Below are positions 19,262 through 27,485 of a stretch of 64,000 bases of DNA, piece after piece (position 1 is the first letter of the stretch; every line of letters starts with the position of its first letter). A model generated the notes under the pieces. The model saw nothing but the letters and a program-made list of their open reading frames with translations, was not told the DNA's origin and did no database searches. Location of the stretch: the NCBI RefSeq assembly GCF_019249795.2, contig NZ_CP156891.1:2639001-2703000 (forward strand), written 5' to 3'. This DNA is from Segatella copri. GTDB taxonomy: Bacteria > Bacteroidota > Bacteroidia > Bacteroidales > Bacteroidaceae. The translations under genes and the position numbers were made by a program.

Positions 19262-20221
19262 ATGAAAATGAAAAGTTTTAAGTTATTAAATACAATAGGC
19301 ATTGCTGCCATGACTTTGTTGATGACCGCTTCCTGCGAGAGCGGTAACAAGGAATTTGGATATGACGGAGAAACTGCTGTCTATTTTGCCAATGCTGGTT
19401 ATGTGCGCACCGTGGAGCTGGGTGAGGATCAGGAAGCTGACCTTACCGACGATAACAACCACATCATCAACATCAAGGCCTACTGTGCCGGTGGTTATGG
19501 CAACAACAATGACGTTACCGTGGATTATATATCTGATGCCAGTCTTTGTGATGGCTATAAAATCAATGGCGCTGCCATCCAGATGATGCCATCCACTTAC
19601 TATGAGATAGAGAACCCTAACCAGTTTGTCATTGCCAAGGGACAGCAGATGGGAGGCGTAAGAGTGAAGCTTACTGATGCGTTCTTCAACGATGACAAGA
19701 GCTATGAGCAGGGCTACGTAATTCCTGTGAAGCTGACCAAGGCTCAGGGAGTTGACAAGGTGCTGGAGTCGAAGAATACTACATTCTGCCTTGTGAAGTT
19801 CGTCAATCCTTGGACTGCCACTTATCTTCGCAAGGGTAAGGATGTGAGCAACGGCAAGGAATCTCACCGTGCTTATCCATATATTGAGAAGGCTGAGGTA
19901 ATCAAGGTGGTGACCAAAGGCTTGTACAAGGCACAGATGACTGTGGAAGTGAAGGATGCTAGTGGCAAAAGCCATCAGGTGAACGTGCTGATGACCTTCA
20001 ACGGTGATGATTGCACCATCTCTTCCGGTAGTGACGGAGTTCAGGTTTCGGGTAATGGTAAGTTTGTCAAGAACGACCAGCTTTTGGGCGAGTTTAAACG
20101 CAACACACTCTATTTGAACTACAACATCAAGAGCGATGCCTTGGGTACGGTTGAAACCACAGATACCATGGTGGTCCGCAATCGTGGTATTGGATTCCAG
20201 ACTTTCACTCCTGAGCGGTAA
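19262..20221 (+). CDS. Lipoprotein in the XusE position, probable surface glycan-binding protein
   Basis: A lipoprotein of 319 residues from this start, with the signal MKMKSFKLLNTIGIAAMTLL and lipobox TASC-ESG. Earlier in-frame starts at 19235 and 19256 and a later one at 19268 are possible. 19235 would overlap the SusD stop and add a charged extension before the signal, so it is unlikely. The mature part has an immunoglobulin-like, strand-rich N-terminus (TAVYFANAGYVRTVELG) of the DUF1735 kind (first domain of many PUL surface proteins), then an unassigned domain. By gene order it corresponds to XusE, a xylan-binding protein. Function is inferred from context. Confidence 0.75.
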   Translation: MKMKSFKLLNTIGIAAMTLLMTASCESGNKEFGYDGETAVYFANAGYVRTVELGEDQEADLTDDNNHIINIKAYCAGGYGNNNDVTVDYISDASLCDGYKINGAAIQMMPSTYYEIENPNQFVIAKGQQMGGVRVKLTDAFFNDDKSYEQGYVIPVKLTKAQGVDKVLESKNTTFCLVKFVNPWTATYLRKGKDVSNGKESHRAYPYIEKAEVIKVVTKGLYKAQMTVEVKDASGKSHQVNVLMTFNGDDCTISSGSDGVQVSGNGKFVKNDQLLGEFKRNTLYLNYNIKSDALGTVETTDTMVVRNRGIGFQTFTPER

Positions 20222-20248
20222 GAACATTTTTAATTTGATATCAGAATT

Positions 20249-21910
20249 ATGAAAAAAATACATAATATCCTCTTGGCCAGTGCAGCAGCTTCCATGCTGC
20301 TCACTGGTTGTGCGGAGGACTTCGATACAAGCTACGCTGCCGGCAATAAGCCTGAAAGCGTTGCGATGGCTGACCTTACCAGAGGTTATGAAGTTCTGAA
20401 GAACTATACGGGTATGAAGCTGGGAGCTAACTTGACCATTGCAGATTTGAAAGCTGCCAATACTAGCTTTAGTACCGTTTTGGCCAACTTCAATGAAGTG
20501 AATGTCGTAGATGGCTTCTCCCATGCTGCTGTGGTTGCTGATGATGGTACGGTCAGTGCCGATGCTTCAAAAGATGAAGTTGGTGCTGCTATTGCCGCAG
20601 GACTCGTTCCTACAGCTTCCCTTTTTGCACCTAACGCATGGAATTTGACCGTGATGAAAGAGGCAACTAAGGATATTTGGGTAGATGGTGAGAATGTGGA
20701 TCTCCATCAGAAGTTTGATTTCGAAAGCAGTGCCATCGGTGATGTCTTCGGAACTGACACGAATTCCAAAGTGGCAAAGGATCCGACAGGAAAAAACGGA
20801 AAGTCGCTCTTCAACAAGAAGGCTGCCAAGTTCATCGAGTTCCCAGTGAATCTACCTGAAGGAGCTTCGCTGTCTACTATCAAGACCATCTCCTTTGATT
20901 ATTATTCATCAAATGTCAAGAAGAATGTGGTTATCAGAGTAAAGGTGGGTGACAAAGCCAAGGAACTGAGAAACTTCGGTGTTCCTACCAAGGCTAAGAC
21001 TTGGGAAACATTCATGGTGGATTTGTCAAAGATTGACTTTACTGAGGCCTTTGATGCAGATGATATGAAATCTTCCAATATTTCTCTGGTAATTGGTCAG
21101 GCAGCTGTTCCTCAGCAGGTGTATGTTGACAATATTGATATTTACGCTCCATATCAGAAGCCGGGTTATTATAAACCTCGTCCTGTAGAAGAGAAGGCTG
21201 CTGATGTAAAGAAGGCTATGTTTGCTTACGTTGATTCCGTTATGCAGAACTATGGAGACAAGGTGCAGGCATGGAATGTGGCTTCTAACCTGATAGAAGA
21301 TCTCTTCTACTCTCTGAAGTCTTCAGAGAACATGGGAGCTACTGATGAATTCTATCCTAACGACTATCTGGATGAGAACTGGGTGGCTGATGTATGCAAG
21401 GAAATCCATTCAAAGAAGGCAGATGCCAAACTGTTCTACAGTGAAGAAAATCTGCTGACGGATGCCGAGAAGACCGAGGCTGCCATCAACTACATCAGGC
21501 AGTGGAATGAAGCTGGTGCACAGATTGAAGGCATCGATGTGAAGCTCGACGTGCCATACAATAGCAGTTCTGTGGCAGAAGCTAAGGCGAATATCGACAA
21601 TCTTCTTGCTACGCTGAAAGCATCAGGTCTGGAGATTCGTCTTTCTGATATGAACGTATACCTGGCTGATGCCAACGGAACAGTAGCCGATCAGAGCATG
21701 GCTACATTCGAGGATTACAAGGGAATGGCTGAACTCTATGCCTATATCCTGAACAAGGCACAGGATGTGTTGGGCGACAAACTCTATGGGGTATCTTTCT
21801 CTACTATCAATCAGGGCACTACGGGTGTAGGATTGTGGAATCATTTCAATCGCCTACCTACTTACGTGGGTGTGGTTAATGGACTTCAGAAAACAGAAAT
21901 AAAATGGTAA
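20249..21910 (+). CDS. GH10-fold lipoprotein without catalytic residues (Xyn10C position), probable xylan-binding pseudoenzyme
   Basis: A 553-residue lipoprotein (lipobox LLTGC-AEDFD). Its blocks line up with GH10 xylanases: MKLGANLTIADL with the GH10 start, AWNVASNLIED with WDVVNEAIDD, AKLFYSEEN with AKLFYNDYN, IEGIDVKLDV with IDGIGxQxH, and EIRLSDMNV with xVRITELDV. At the acid/base position there is N347 (WNVASN), at the nucleophile position D467 (LSDMN), and the GHTLVWH and late WGxxD motifs are lost. A binding-module-like insert (about residues 150-305) splits the fold, as in active Bacteroidetes Xyn10 enzymes. It occupies the place of Xyn10C after XusE. It is therefore likely a surface glycan-binding protein derived from a xylanase. 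The last codons overlap GH98 by 7 bases. Confidence 0.75.
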   Translation: MKKIHNILLASAAASMLLTGCAEDFDTSYAAGNKPESVAMADLTRGYEVLKNYTGMKLGANLTIADLKAANTSFSTVLANFNEVNVVDGFSHAAVVADDGTVSADASKDEVGAAIAAGLVPTASLFAPNAWNLTVMKEATKDIWVDGENVDLHQKFDFESSAIGDVFGTDTNSKVAKDPTGKNGKSLFNKKAAKFIEFPVNLPEGASLSTIKTISFDYYSSNVKKNVVIRVKVGDKAKELRNFGVPTKAKTWETFMVDLSKIDFTEAFDADDMKSSNISLVIGQAAVPQQVYVDNIDIYAPYQKPGYYKPRPVEEKAADVKKAMFAYVDSVMQNYGDKVQAWNVASNLIEDLFYSLKSSENMGATDEFYPNDYLDENWVADVCKEIHSKKADAKLFYSEENLLTDAEKTEAAINYIRQWNEAGAQIEGIDVKLDVPYNSSSVAEAKANIDNLLATLKASGLEIRLSDMNVYLADANGTVADQSMATFEDYKGMAELYAYILNKAQDVLGDKLYGVSFSTINQGTTGVGLWNHFNRLPTYVGVVNGLQKTEIKW

Positions 21911-24495
21911 GAAGATTATTTATATTTATTTTTGGGATACTGACATTCGCAGTGGCGCAGGCTCATGACGGGCCTGCCCTGCGAAGAGTTATCTCGCCAT
22001 CCCAGCCGGCATGGATTATCCATATCGACACATGGAATTCTCCGAATCCGCAAGCCATCATCAATATGGTACCGGAAGACATCAAGCCTTACGTGATATT
22101 CAACCTCTCGCTCTCTGCCACCGAGGCTACCTGTCCTGATGGCGAGAAGGTATGCGACTCCTGGATGAAGGTATGCGCCGAGAACCGTGTCTGGACCATG
22201 ATTCAGTGTGCCAGTGGTGCTTGCAGTGCCTTCGCCGATGACGACATGGAAATCTACGAGCGATACTTCAAGCAATATCCTAACTTTTTGGGTTGGAATT
22301 TCGCTGAGCAGTTCTGGGGATTTGGAGAGACGCGCGAGCGTGAGAATGGAACGGTAACCAATCCTTCTTTCTTGACTCGTTTGGATCTCTTTACTAAGAT
22401 TATGAAACTCTGTCATCAGTATGGTGGCTATTTGGTAGTGAGCTTCACCCAGTCTGTTTATTCTGCCAACATGATGCCTGTGGCTTACATGAAGCGTAAT
22501 GCGGAGATGAACCGCCTCTTGACAGAAGACAAGGATCACTTCATCTGCTGCGAGAAGTACACCATGAAGAATGGTTTCTTCGATATTGAGAGCAACTGTC
22601 TCGGTGCTTATCTTGGTGGATATGCCGGACAGTATGGTATCCGTTTCGATGCCTGCGGATGGTTTGAGGAGACCACCAAGGTGGATGAAAATGGTAATGA
22701 GATTAAAGATTCTAACGGCAAAACTTTGTCTAATTACTTCAACGACTTCCCGAAGGCTTGTGGTGCCATTCCTATCTTGGAGCATGTGGCTTTGACTGGT
22801 GAGACTGTGATTGATGGTCCTGAGACCATTCCATTGGAGGATTCTCGTGAGATAGCAACCACAAAGACAGCTGATGGCTATACACATCGCAACTGGGGCT
22901 GGTTCCCTCACTTCAAGAACATCAACATTGATATGTTCCGCAAGATTCTTGATGGAACTATCCGTATTCCTACCCGCAGTGAGGTGATAGAACGCACCAA
23001 AATCTGTGTGAAGAATGATGTAACTCCTAAAGATATTAACTCAAGTAAGAACGAGATGGAACCATACGTTTCTCCTCAGGGTTTGTATGATGGAGTTTAT
23101 CGTAATGAGCAAGACTATGGTGGCACTCAGTGGAATGCTGAGAATGCTCCTCTCAATAACCGTTGGTGGTTGAAGAGCACAGGTCGCTATCCTGCCATTC
23201 CTGTAGTTTACGACCTCTTGGATGATGAGGCTAAGAAACTAACCGTTGCCGTTACAGCCAAGGATTATGCCAGCAACAGCACTTGGAACAATGTAAATAG
23301 CAAGAAGGCTTATCTCAACAAGCTCTTCAAGCAGGAGTATACAGGTGATATCTATGCTGCTCGTCATGAGAATGCTTGGGTTTGCTACAATCCATATCAG
23401 TATGATGAGAAGCATGTGAACCTCGCAACTCCTTTGCATGGACAGACGTTCTATCGTGATTTCCCAGCAACTAAGCGTAGTGCCAAGGGTACACTGAAAC
23501 CTGCTTACAACACTTGTCGCCAGATCAAGATGAACCTGGCTCCTTACTCATTGGTATTTATGCGTGAGAACTCAGATAAGTTGAGCCTCTACATGCAGAA
23601 CTATCGTTTGGAAGATGGCAAGCGCTATGCACAGGGAAATCCTGCTTTGGCTGATGATGCCAACCTCCCAGAGTATGCTCAGCAGGTGGATACCATCACC
23701 GTAGTGGGTGCCACGGCAGAACCAACCTTCTCTTGGAAGGATAATGCCAGCCACTCTGCAAGTACTGTTACCAGCGAATGGAAGAACTCTCAGTTCATCG
23801 TTTATGTGAAGCACAACGGTCCTTTGGAGTTGACCATCAATTGTAAGGGTACTTCTACATCGGGCAAGTTGAAGGATTCTGATGTTACCCCTTCTGTTAT
23901 CGAGATGCCAGCTGTGCCTGAGGCATACGATGGAGAGATGCAGTATGAGTTTGAGAACTTCGACTACAAGAACGTAGCTGGTTGCTATGGCAATGCTTGG
24001 AACAACGGTTTCCGTGGATACTATGGTCAGGGCTGCTTGAACCTGGGTACCCAGAAGGGGGCTTCCGTTCGTGGCTACATTCCTGTTACCAAGCCGGGTA
24101 ATTACAAGGTGGCTATCCGTTATCAGGCTTCCATGGGTGATGCTGTTGTCAAGGTTATCTGCGGTAATCAGACCAAGCAGGTTACACTGCCAAAGAATGC
24201 TACTTCCAGCAAGGAATGGTCAGAAGTGGAGTTTGACATGGACATCGCTGATGTCAAGGGAAATATGACGGTTAACTATGTGAGCGGAAAGAGAGCTGTG
24301 CTCGATTGCGTCCGCCTGAACTACAAGGGTGCCTTGACGGGTATCGCCGGTGTAACCACCGATGCCGACCTGATAGACCATGTAGAGTATTACGACTTGC
24401 AGGGCATGCGCTTATCTGCAGCCAAGCAGGGTGTCAGTATCAAGAAAGTTTATCTTCGTAGCGGCAAAACCTATACGGAGAAGATTTATAAATAA
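21904..24495 (+). CDS. GH98 endo-xylanase, secreted
   Basis: An 863-residue exported enzyme with a signal peptide (1-20, ending AQAH). The N-terminal catalytic part reads as GH98 (PAWIIHIDTWNSPNPQ, VPEDIKPYVIFNLSLS, FLGWNFAEQFWGFG). GH98 in corn-type glucuronoarabinoxylan loci is an endo-xylanase that tolerates dense side chains; other members are endo-beta-galactosidases, and the xylan context favours the former. The GH98 middle and C-terminal domains follow. From about residue 679 there is a CBM35-like sandwich (YEFENFDYKNVAGCYG). The last 50 residues (EYYDLQGMRLSAAKQGVSIKK) match the tail of three other secreted proteins here. Its ATG lies within the last codons of the GH10-like gene, so the two are translationally coupled. 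Confidence 0.82.
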   Translation: MVRRLFIFIFGILTFAVAQAHDGPALRRVISPSQPAWIIHIDTWNSPNPQAIINMVPEDIKPYVIFNLSLSATEATCPDGEKVCDSWMKVCAENRVWTMIQCASGACSAFADDDMEIYERYFKQYPNFLGWNFAEQFWGFGETRERENGTVTNPSFLTRLDLFTKIMKLCHQYGGYLVVSFTQSVYSANMMPVAYMKRNAEMNRLLTEDKDHFICCEKYTMKNGFFDIESNCLGAYLGGYAGQYGIRFDACGWFEETTKVDENGNEIKDSNGKTLSNYFNDFPKACGAIPILEHVALTGETVIDGPETIPLEDSREIATTKTADGYTHRNWGWFPHFKNINIDMFRKILDGTIRIPTRSEVIERTKICVKNDVTPKDINSSKNEMEPYVSPQGLYDGVYRNEQDYGGTQWNAENAPLNNRWWLKSTGRYPAIPVVYDLLDDEAKKLTVAVTAKDYASNSTWNNVNSKKAYLNKLFKQEYTGDIYAARHENAWVCYNPYQYDEKHVNLATPLHGQTFYRDFPATKRSAKGTLKPAYNTCRQIKMNLAPYSLVFMRENSDKLSLYMQNYRLEDGKRYAQGNPALADDANLPEYAQQVDTITVVGATAEPTFSWKDNASHSASTVTSEWKNSQFIVYVKHNGPLELTINCKGTSTSGKLKDSDVTPSVIEMPAVPEAYDGEMQYEFENFDYKNVAGCYGNAWNNGFRGYYGQGCLNLGTQKGASVRGYIPVTKPGNYKVAIRYQASMGDAVVKVICGNQTKQVTLPKNATSSKEWSEVEFDMDIADVKGNMTVNYVSGKRAVLDCVRLNYKGALTGIAGVTTDADLIDHVEYYDLQGMRLSAAKQGVSIKKVYLRSGKTYTEKIYK

Positions 24496-24530
24496 CTAGT
24501 TATTAATAACAATTTTAATTTTTTACAATT

Positions 24531-25274
24531 ATGAACACAACAATTAAGAGTTTAGCAATGGTTGCCATTGCATTGTTCGCTGGTTTTGGTTCAGCTTCTG
24601 CACAGGAAGAGAGTGCAGATGAGGGTGTTGAATTGACTAAGGACATGTTCCACATTTGGGATGGATTCACAAAGGATGCACAACCAACTGATGAGAAGGT
24701 TTATATGGATTGGACTGTGGGTGCAGAGAATCCAAATGCCCCAGGTTCTGTTATCGTAGGTACATCTACTGTGGCTCCAAATATCTATGCCGACTTGTCA
24801 GACTATCATTACATGGTAGTTTATGGTGAAGGTTCCATAAACGATAAAGGTGAAGTTGCCAAACCTCGTTTCATGTTCAACCGTACCGTTGATGGTGGTC
24901 AACAGGCTAATGGAGGTATGATTGAAATCAATAACAAAGCTTTTGATGAAAATACAGGTGCTATTGTTCTTGATTTGAAGAAAGATTTGGTTCGTACTGT
25001 ACCTGGTGAAGAACCTGCAGCTGATGATTTTGCCCACTTGGTTACTATCAAGGCTCCATGGGGCGGTACTATCCTTATTTCTTCAATCTACCTTTACAAT
25101 ACCCTTCCAGAGGAACTCGGAGGTGGAGCAACTGGTATCAAGAACGTTAATGTAGCAAATGATGCAGTGGTTGCAACATTCAACGCTGCTGGTGCTAAGG
25201 TTTCAGCCAACGCCAAGGGCCTTGTTATCAAGAAGCTCCAGAGTGGTAAGGTTGTTAAAGTAATGAATAAGTAA
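24531..25274 (+). CDS. Small secreted protein of unknown function, end of the sus operon
   Basis: A 247-residue protein with a signal peptide (residues 1-24, ending ASAQ). The mature domain (about 30-195, DMFHIWDGFTKDAQ to STVAPNIYADLSDYHYMVV and IEINNKAF) looks like a single all-beta domain, possibly sugar-binding, but I do not recognise the family. The C-terminal 50 residues (GIKNVNVANDAVVATFNAAG, then KGLVIKKLQSGKVVKVMNK) are the same kind of tail as on GH5, GH98 and the CE1 esterase. It follows GH98 by 35 bp and is the last gene before a double hairpin. A surface or released xylan-binding protein is a guess from context. Confidence 0.7.
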   Translation: MNTTIKSLAMVAIALFAGFGSASAQEESADEGVELTKDMFHIWDGFTKDAQPTDEKVYMDWTVGAENPNAPGSVIVGTSTVAPNIYADLSDYHYMVVYGEGSINDKGEVAKPRFMFNRTVDGGQQANGGMIEINNKAFDENTGAIVLDLKKDLVRTVPGEEPAADDFAHLVTIKAPWGGTILISSIYLYNTLPEELGGGATGIKNVNVANDAVVATFNAAGAKVSANAKGLVIKKLQSGKVVKVMNK

Positions 25275-25300
25275 TGGCAGAAATTCTACTCCTTTTGTGT

Positions 25301-25379
25301 AACTAGGGAGTAGTCCCTAGTTCAGATGTTCGGCAAAGTATTTGTTGAATCCAGCAGATACTTTGCCGATTTTTTTTTG
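25301..25379 (+). terminator. Double hairpin ending the susC operon
   Basis: A perfect 9-bp stem (25301-25309 with 25314-25322, loop GTAG) is followed by a second hairpin with an 11-bp stem (25331-25341 with 25358-25368) and a run of nine Ts. Confidence 0.8.
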
Positions 25380-25440
25380 TGTCATAACAACAGACAATTA
25401 TAACAACAGATAATCGTATAACTGATAATTATAACTTAAA

Positions 25441-27057
25441 ATGAAAAGAACAACTTTCTTGATGTGCTTGCTTTTTACCTTGTGCATGCAAGTGGTAGCT
25501 GCTGTTGAGCATTCCTATACGCAGAAGGCAGTGAAGCAGACTGTAAAAGTGGGTACATCTACACGAGAAATGTTGGTCTATGTACCAACCAACTTACCCG
25601 AGAAGGCTCCGATGGTCATCTCTTTGCATGGTTTTAATCAAAACCCTGACTTTCAGATGGGACAGACTCATTGGAACGAGGTGGCAGATACGGCAAAGAT
25701 TTTGGTGGTTTATCCTCAGGGAAACGGTAATGCCTGGGACATCTCTGGCTCTGGCGATGTCAAGTTTATCGAAACCATCATGAAGACCATGCAGAAGAAA
25801 TATAAGGTAGACAAGAATCGCATCTATATTTCTGGCTTCTCTATGGGCGGAATGATGACTTATCATTGTATGACCAAATTGGGAACTGTAGTTGCAGCCT
25901 TTGGTCCTGTGAGTGGTATTCCTGTCGATTATCGTGAGCCTGTGGCTCCACGCCATGTGCCTATTATGCACATCCATGGCACGGGAGATGATGTCGTGAA
26001 ATGGGGTGGCGATCCAAACCATGCCGCTGGTGGCTATGGTAGGATTGACGATTATGTCAAGAAGTGGGCTGCTTATGAAGATTGTGATGTGGATAATCCG
26101 GAGGTGATTCGCCCTTATCCAGCAACCATGAGTTATGCTGCCGCCACTCGTACTCGCTATATTAATAAGGTGGATGGTACGGAGGTTACTCTCATCGCCA
26201 TTGATGGTAAGGGACATTGGCATTCGGATGATCCTAATGCAGTCTATTCTACCCGCGAGCTTTGGAACTTCTTCAAGCAGTATAAGCTCGATCTTCCTGA
26301 TAATGAAGATTCTAGCGAGGCTAAGGGTGAGGTATTGTTCTCTGACAATTGGGAAGACGAGGTCATCAACGTAGGTGAAGGCGTGCCTGCTGGGTGGAAG
26401 CGCATCAATAGCATGAATGGTGGGAGCCGCAGCGATGAGAAAGCGAACGGCGCTGCCAATACGGGTGGTGCTCGTATCAAGGATTTCGTGGCTGGTGGTG
26501 ATTTCAATACAGGATTCTATCTCAGTGCTCGTGACTTTGACCAATGCAAGCTCTCTTATGGCTTGTATGATGGGCATCGTCTGCACTTGATTCCTGGCAA
26601 ATACCAGCTTTCTTTCAACTCTTCTTATTGGAATGATGGTTCCGAGAATGGGGCAGTGACCTTTGATGCTGGCATTGCTGGCATAAGCGACAATAATTCT
26701 GTCTTGTTGGAACAGAACTTGGATTCGGAAGGTAACTTGAAGGAGAATGCCAATCAGGTGGTGAAAGGTTCTCTGGCTCACTTCTTGAACTTCACTGTAG
26801 AAAAAGAAGGTGACTATGAACTTTATTTCACCATGTCTTCTGGTTGGGCTGCGGTTATTCTTGGCAATGTGAAGATTAAAAAGGCGGATACCAGTACGGG
26901 TATCACTGATTGTACAATCGATGCCTTCGGAAAAGCGAATATCATAACCTACAATTTGTCGGGTCAGCGCATCAGCGCACAGACTAAGGGCTTGGTTATA
27001 GAGCAGATTCTGTTTGCCAATGGTAAGAAGGTTTCCAGAAAGGTAATCAAAAAATAA
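25441..27057 (+). CDS. Secreted CE1-type esterase (feruloyl or acetyl-xylan esterase) with binding-type domain
   Basis: A 538-residue exported protein with a signal peptide (1-20). The N-terminal alpha/beta-hydrolase is of the LpqC/polyhydroxybutyrate-depolymerase-like CE1 type. The oxyanion region is PMVISLHGFNQNP, the nucleophile is S134 in SGFSMGGMM, the acid Asp lies in HIHGTGDDVV, and the catalytic His is in DGKGHWH. A beta-sandwich domain follows (about 300-490: GVPAGWKRI, GGDFNTGFYL), related to the two domains of the GH5 enzyme. The protein ends with a secretion-type tail (YNLSGQRISAQTKGLVIE). It should remove ferulate or acetate esters from xylan. No -7 box is clear between the upstream terminator and the ATG, so expression may come by read-through. 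Confidence 0.85.
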   Translation: MKRTTFLMCLLFTLCMQVVAAVEHSYTQKAVKQTVKVGTSTREMLVYVPTNLPEKAPMVISLHGFNQNPDFQMGQTHWNEVADTAKILVVYPQGNGNAWDISGSGDVKFIETIMKTMQKKYKVDKNRIYISGFSMGGMMTYHCMTKLGTVVAAFGPVSGIPVDYREPVAPRHVPIMHIHGTGDDVVKWGGDPNHAAGGYGRIDDYVKKWAAYEDCDVDNPEVIRPYPATMSYAAATRTRYINKVDGTEVTLIAIDGKGHWHSDDPNAVYSTRELWNFFKQYKLDLPDNEDSSEAKGEVLFSDNWEDEVINVGEGVPAGWKRINSMNGGSRSDEKANGAANTGGARIKDFVAGGDFNTGFYLSARDFDQCKLSYGLYDGHRLHLIPGKYQLSFNSSYWNDGSENGAVTFDAGIAGISDNNSVLLEQNLDSEGNLKENANQVVKGSLAHFLNFTVEKEGDYELYFTMSSGWAAVILGNVKIKKADTSTGITDCTIDAFGKANIITYNLSGQRISAQTKGLVIEQILFANGKKVSRKVIKK

Positions 27058-27061
27058 TAAA

Positions 27062-27162
27062 CTGGATAATAGTTGGTGCATAACAGTTGGTCACCGCATG
27101 CACAACAGCTGTTGTGCATGCGCATATCAGCTGTTATGCAAGCGCACAACAGCTGTTGTGCG
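27062..27162. repeat. Array of 22-bp palindromic units centred on CAGCTG
   Basis: CAGCTG occurs at 27106, 27128 and 27150, and CAGTTG at 27084, each exactly 22 bp apart. 27095-27122 is a perfect 28-bp palindrome and 27143-27162 a perfect 20-bp palindrome; the middle unit is imperfect. Confidence 0.8.
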
Positions 27163-27182
27163 ACCGGAGATACTGATTGTCT

Positions 27183-27280
27183 CAACAACATATCCTATCT
27201 CTTCCAACAACTTATCCTGTCTCTTCCAACAACTTATCCTGTCTCTTCCAACGACATATCCTGTCTCTTCCAACGACAAG
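27183..27280. repeat. Direct tandem repeat, 22-bp unit, four copies plus partial
   Basis: Units start at 27183, 27205, 27227 and 27249, each near CAACAACTTATCCTGTCTC plus TTC; a partial fifth starts at 27271. The units differ at a few bases. The sequence differs from the palindromic array just upstream but has the same period. Confidence 0.85.
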
Positions 27281-27425
27281 AAGAGGGTGAATCATAAACT
27301 TATGACGCATCCTCTTTTTGAGTATATCGTATAATAAACTTTATCTCTTGTAACTTTTTGAGTAAAAAAACAGGTAAAGGATGCAAATTCTTGGGCTTTC
27401 ATTCTTTTTTCTAGCAGAAATTATA

Positions 27426-27433
27426 TAATTTTG
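27426..27433 (+). promoter_or_regulatory. -7 box of the hybrid two-component regulator gene
   Basis: TAATTTTG lies 53 bases before the ATG. The operator element found at the enzyme promoters is absent at 39 bp upstream, which suggests constitutive or separately controlled expression. Confidence 0.5.
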
Positions 27434-27485
27434 CATCATTCAATAATCATGTAAATAACAATTATATATATTCAATCATAAACCT

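Noticed and set aside
27183..27280. Possible CRISPR array
   Set aside because: The 22-bp units follow each other directly without unique spacers, and no cas genes are present.
27073..27334. Two small open frames across the 22-bp repeat arrays
   Set aside because: The repeat unit is not a multiple of three, so the frames are by-products of the repeats, with no start signal or homologue-like features.
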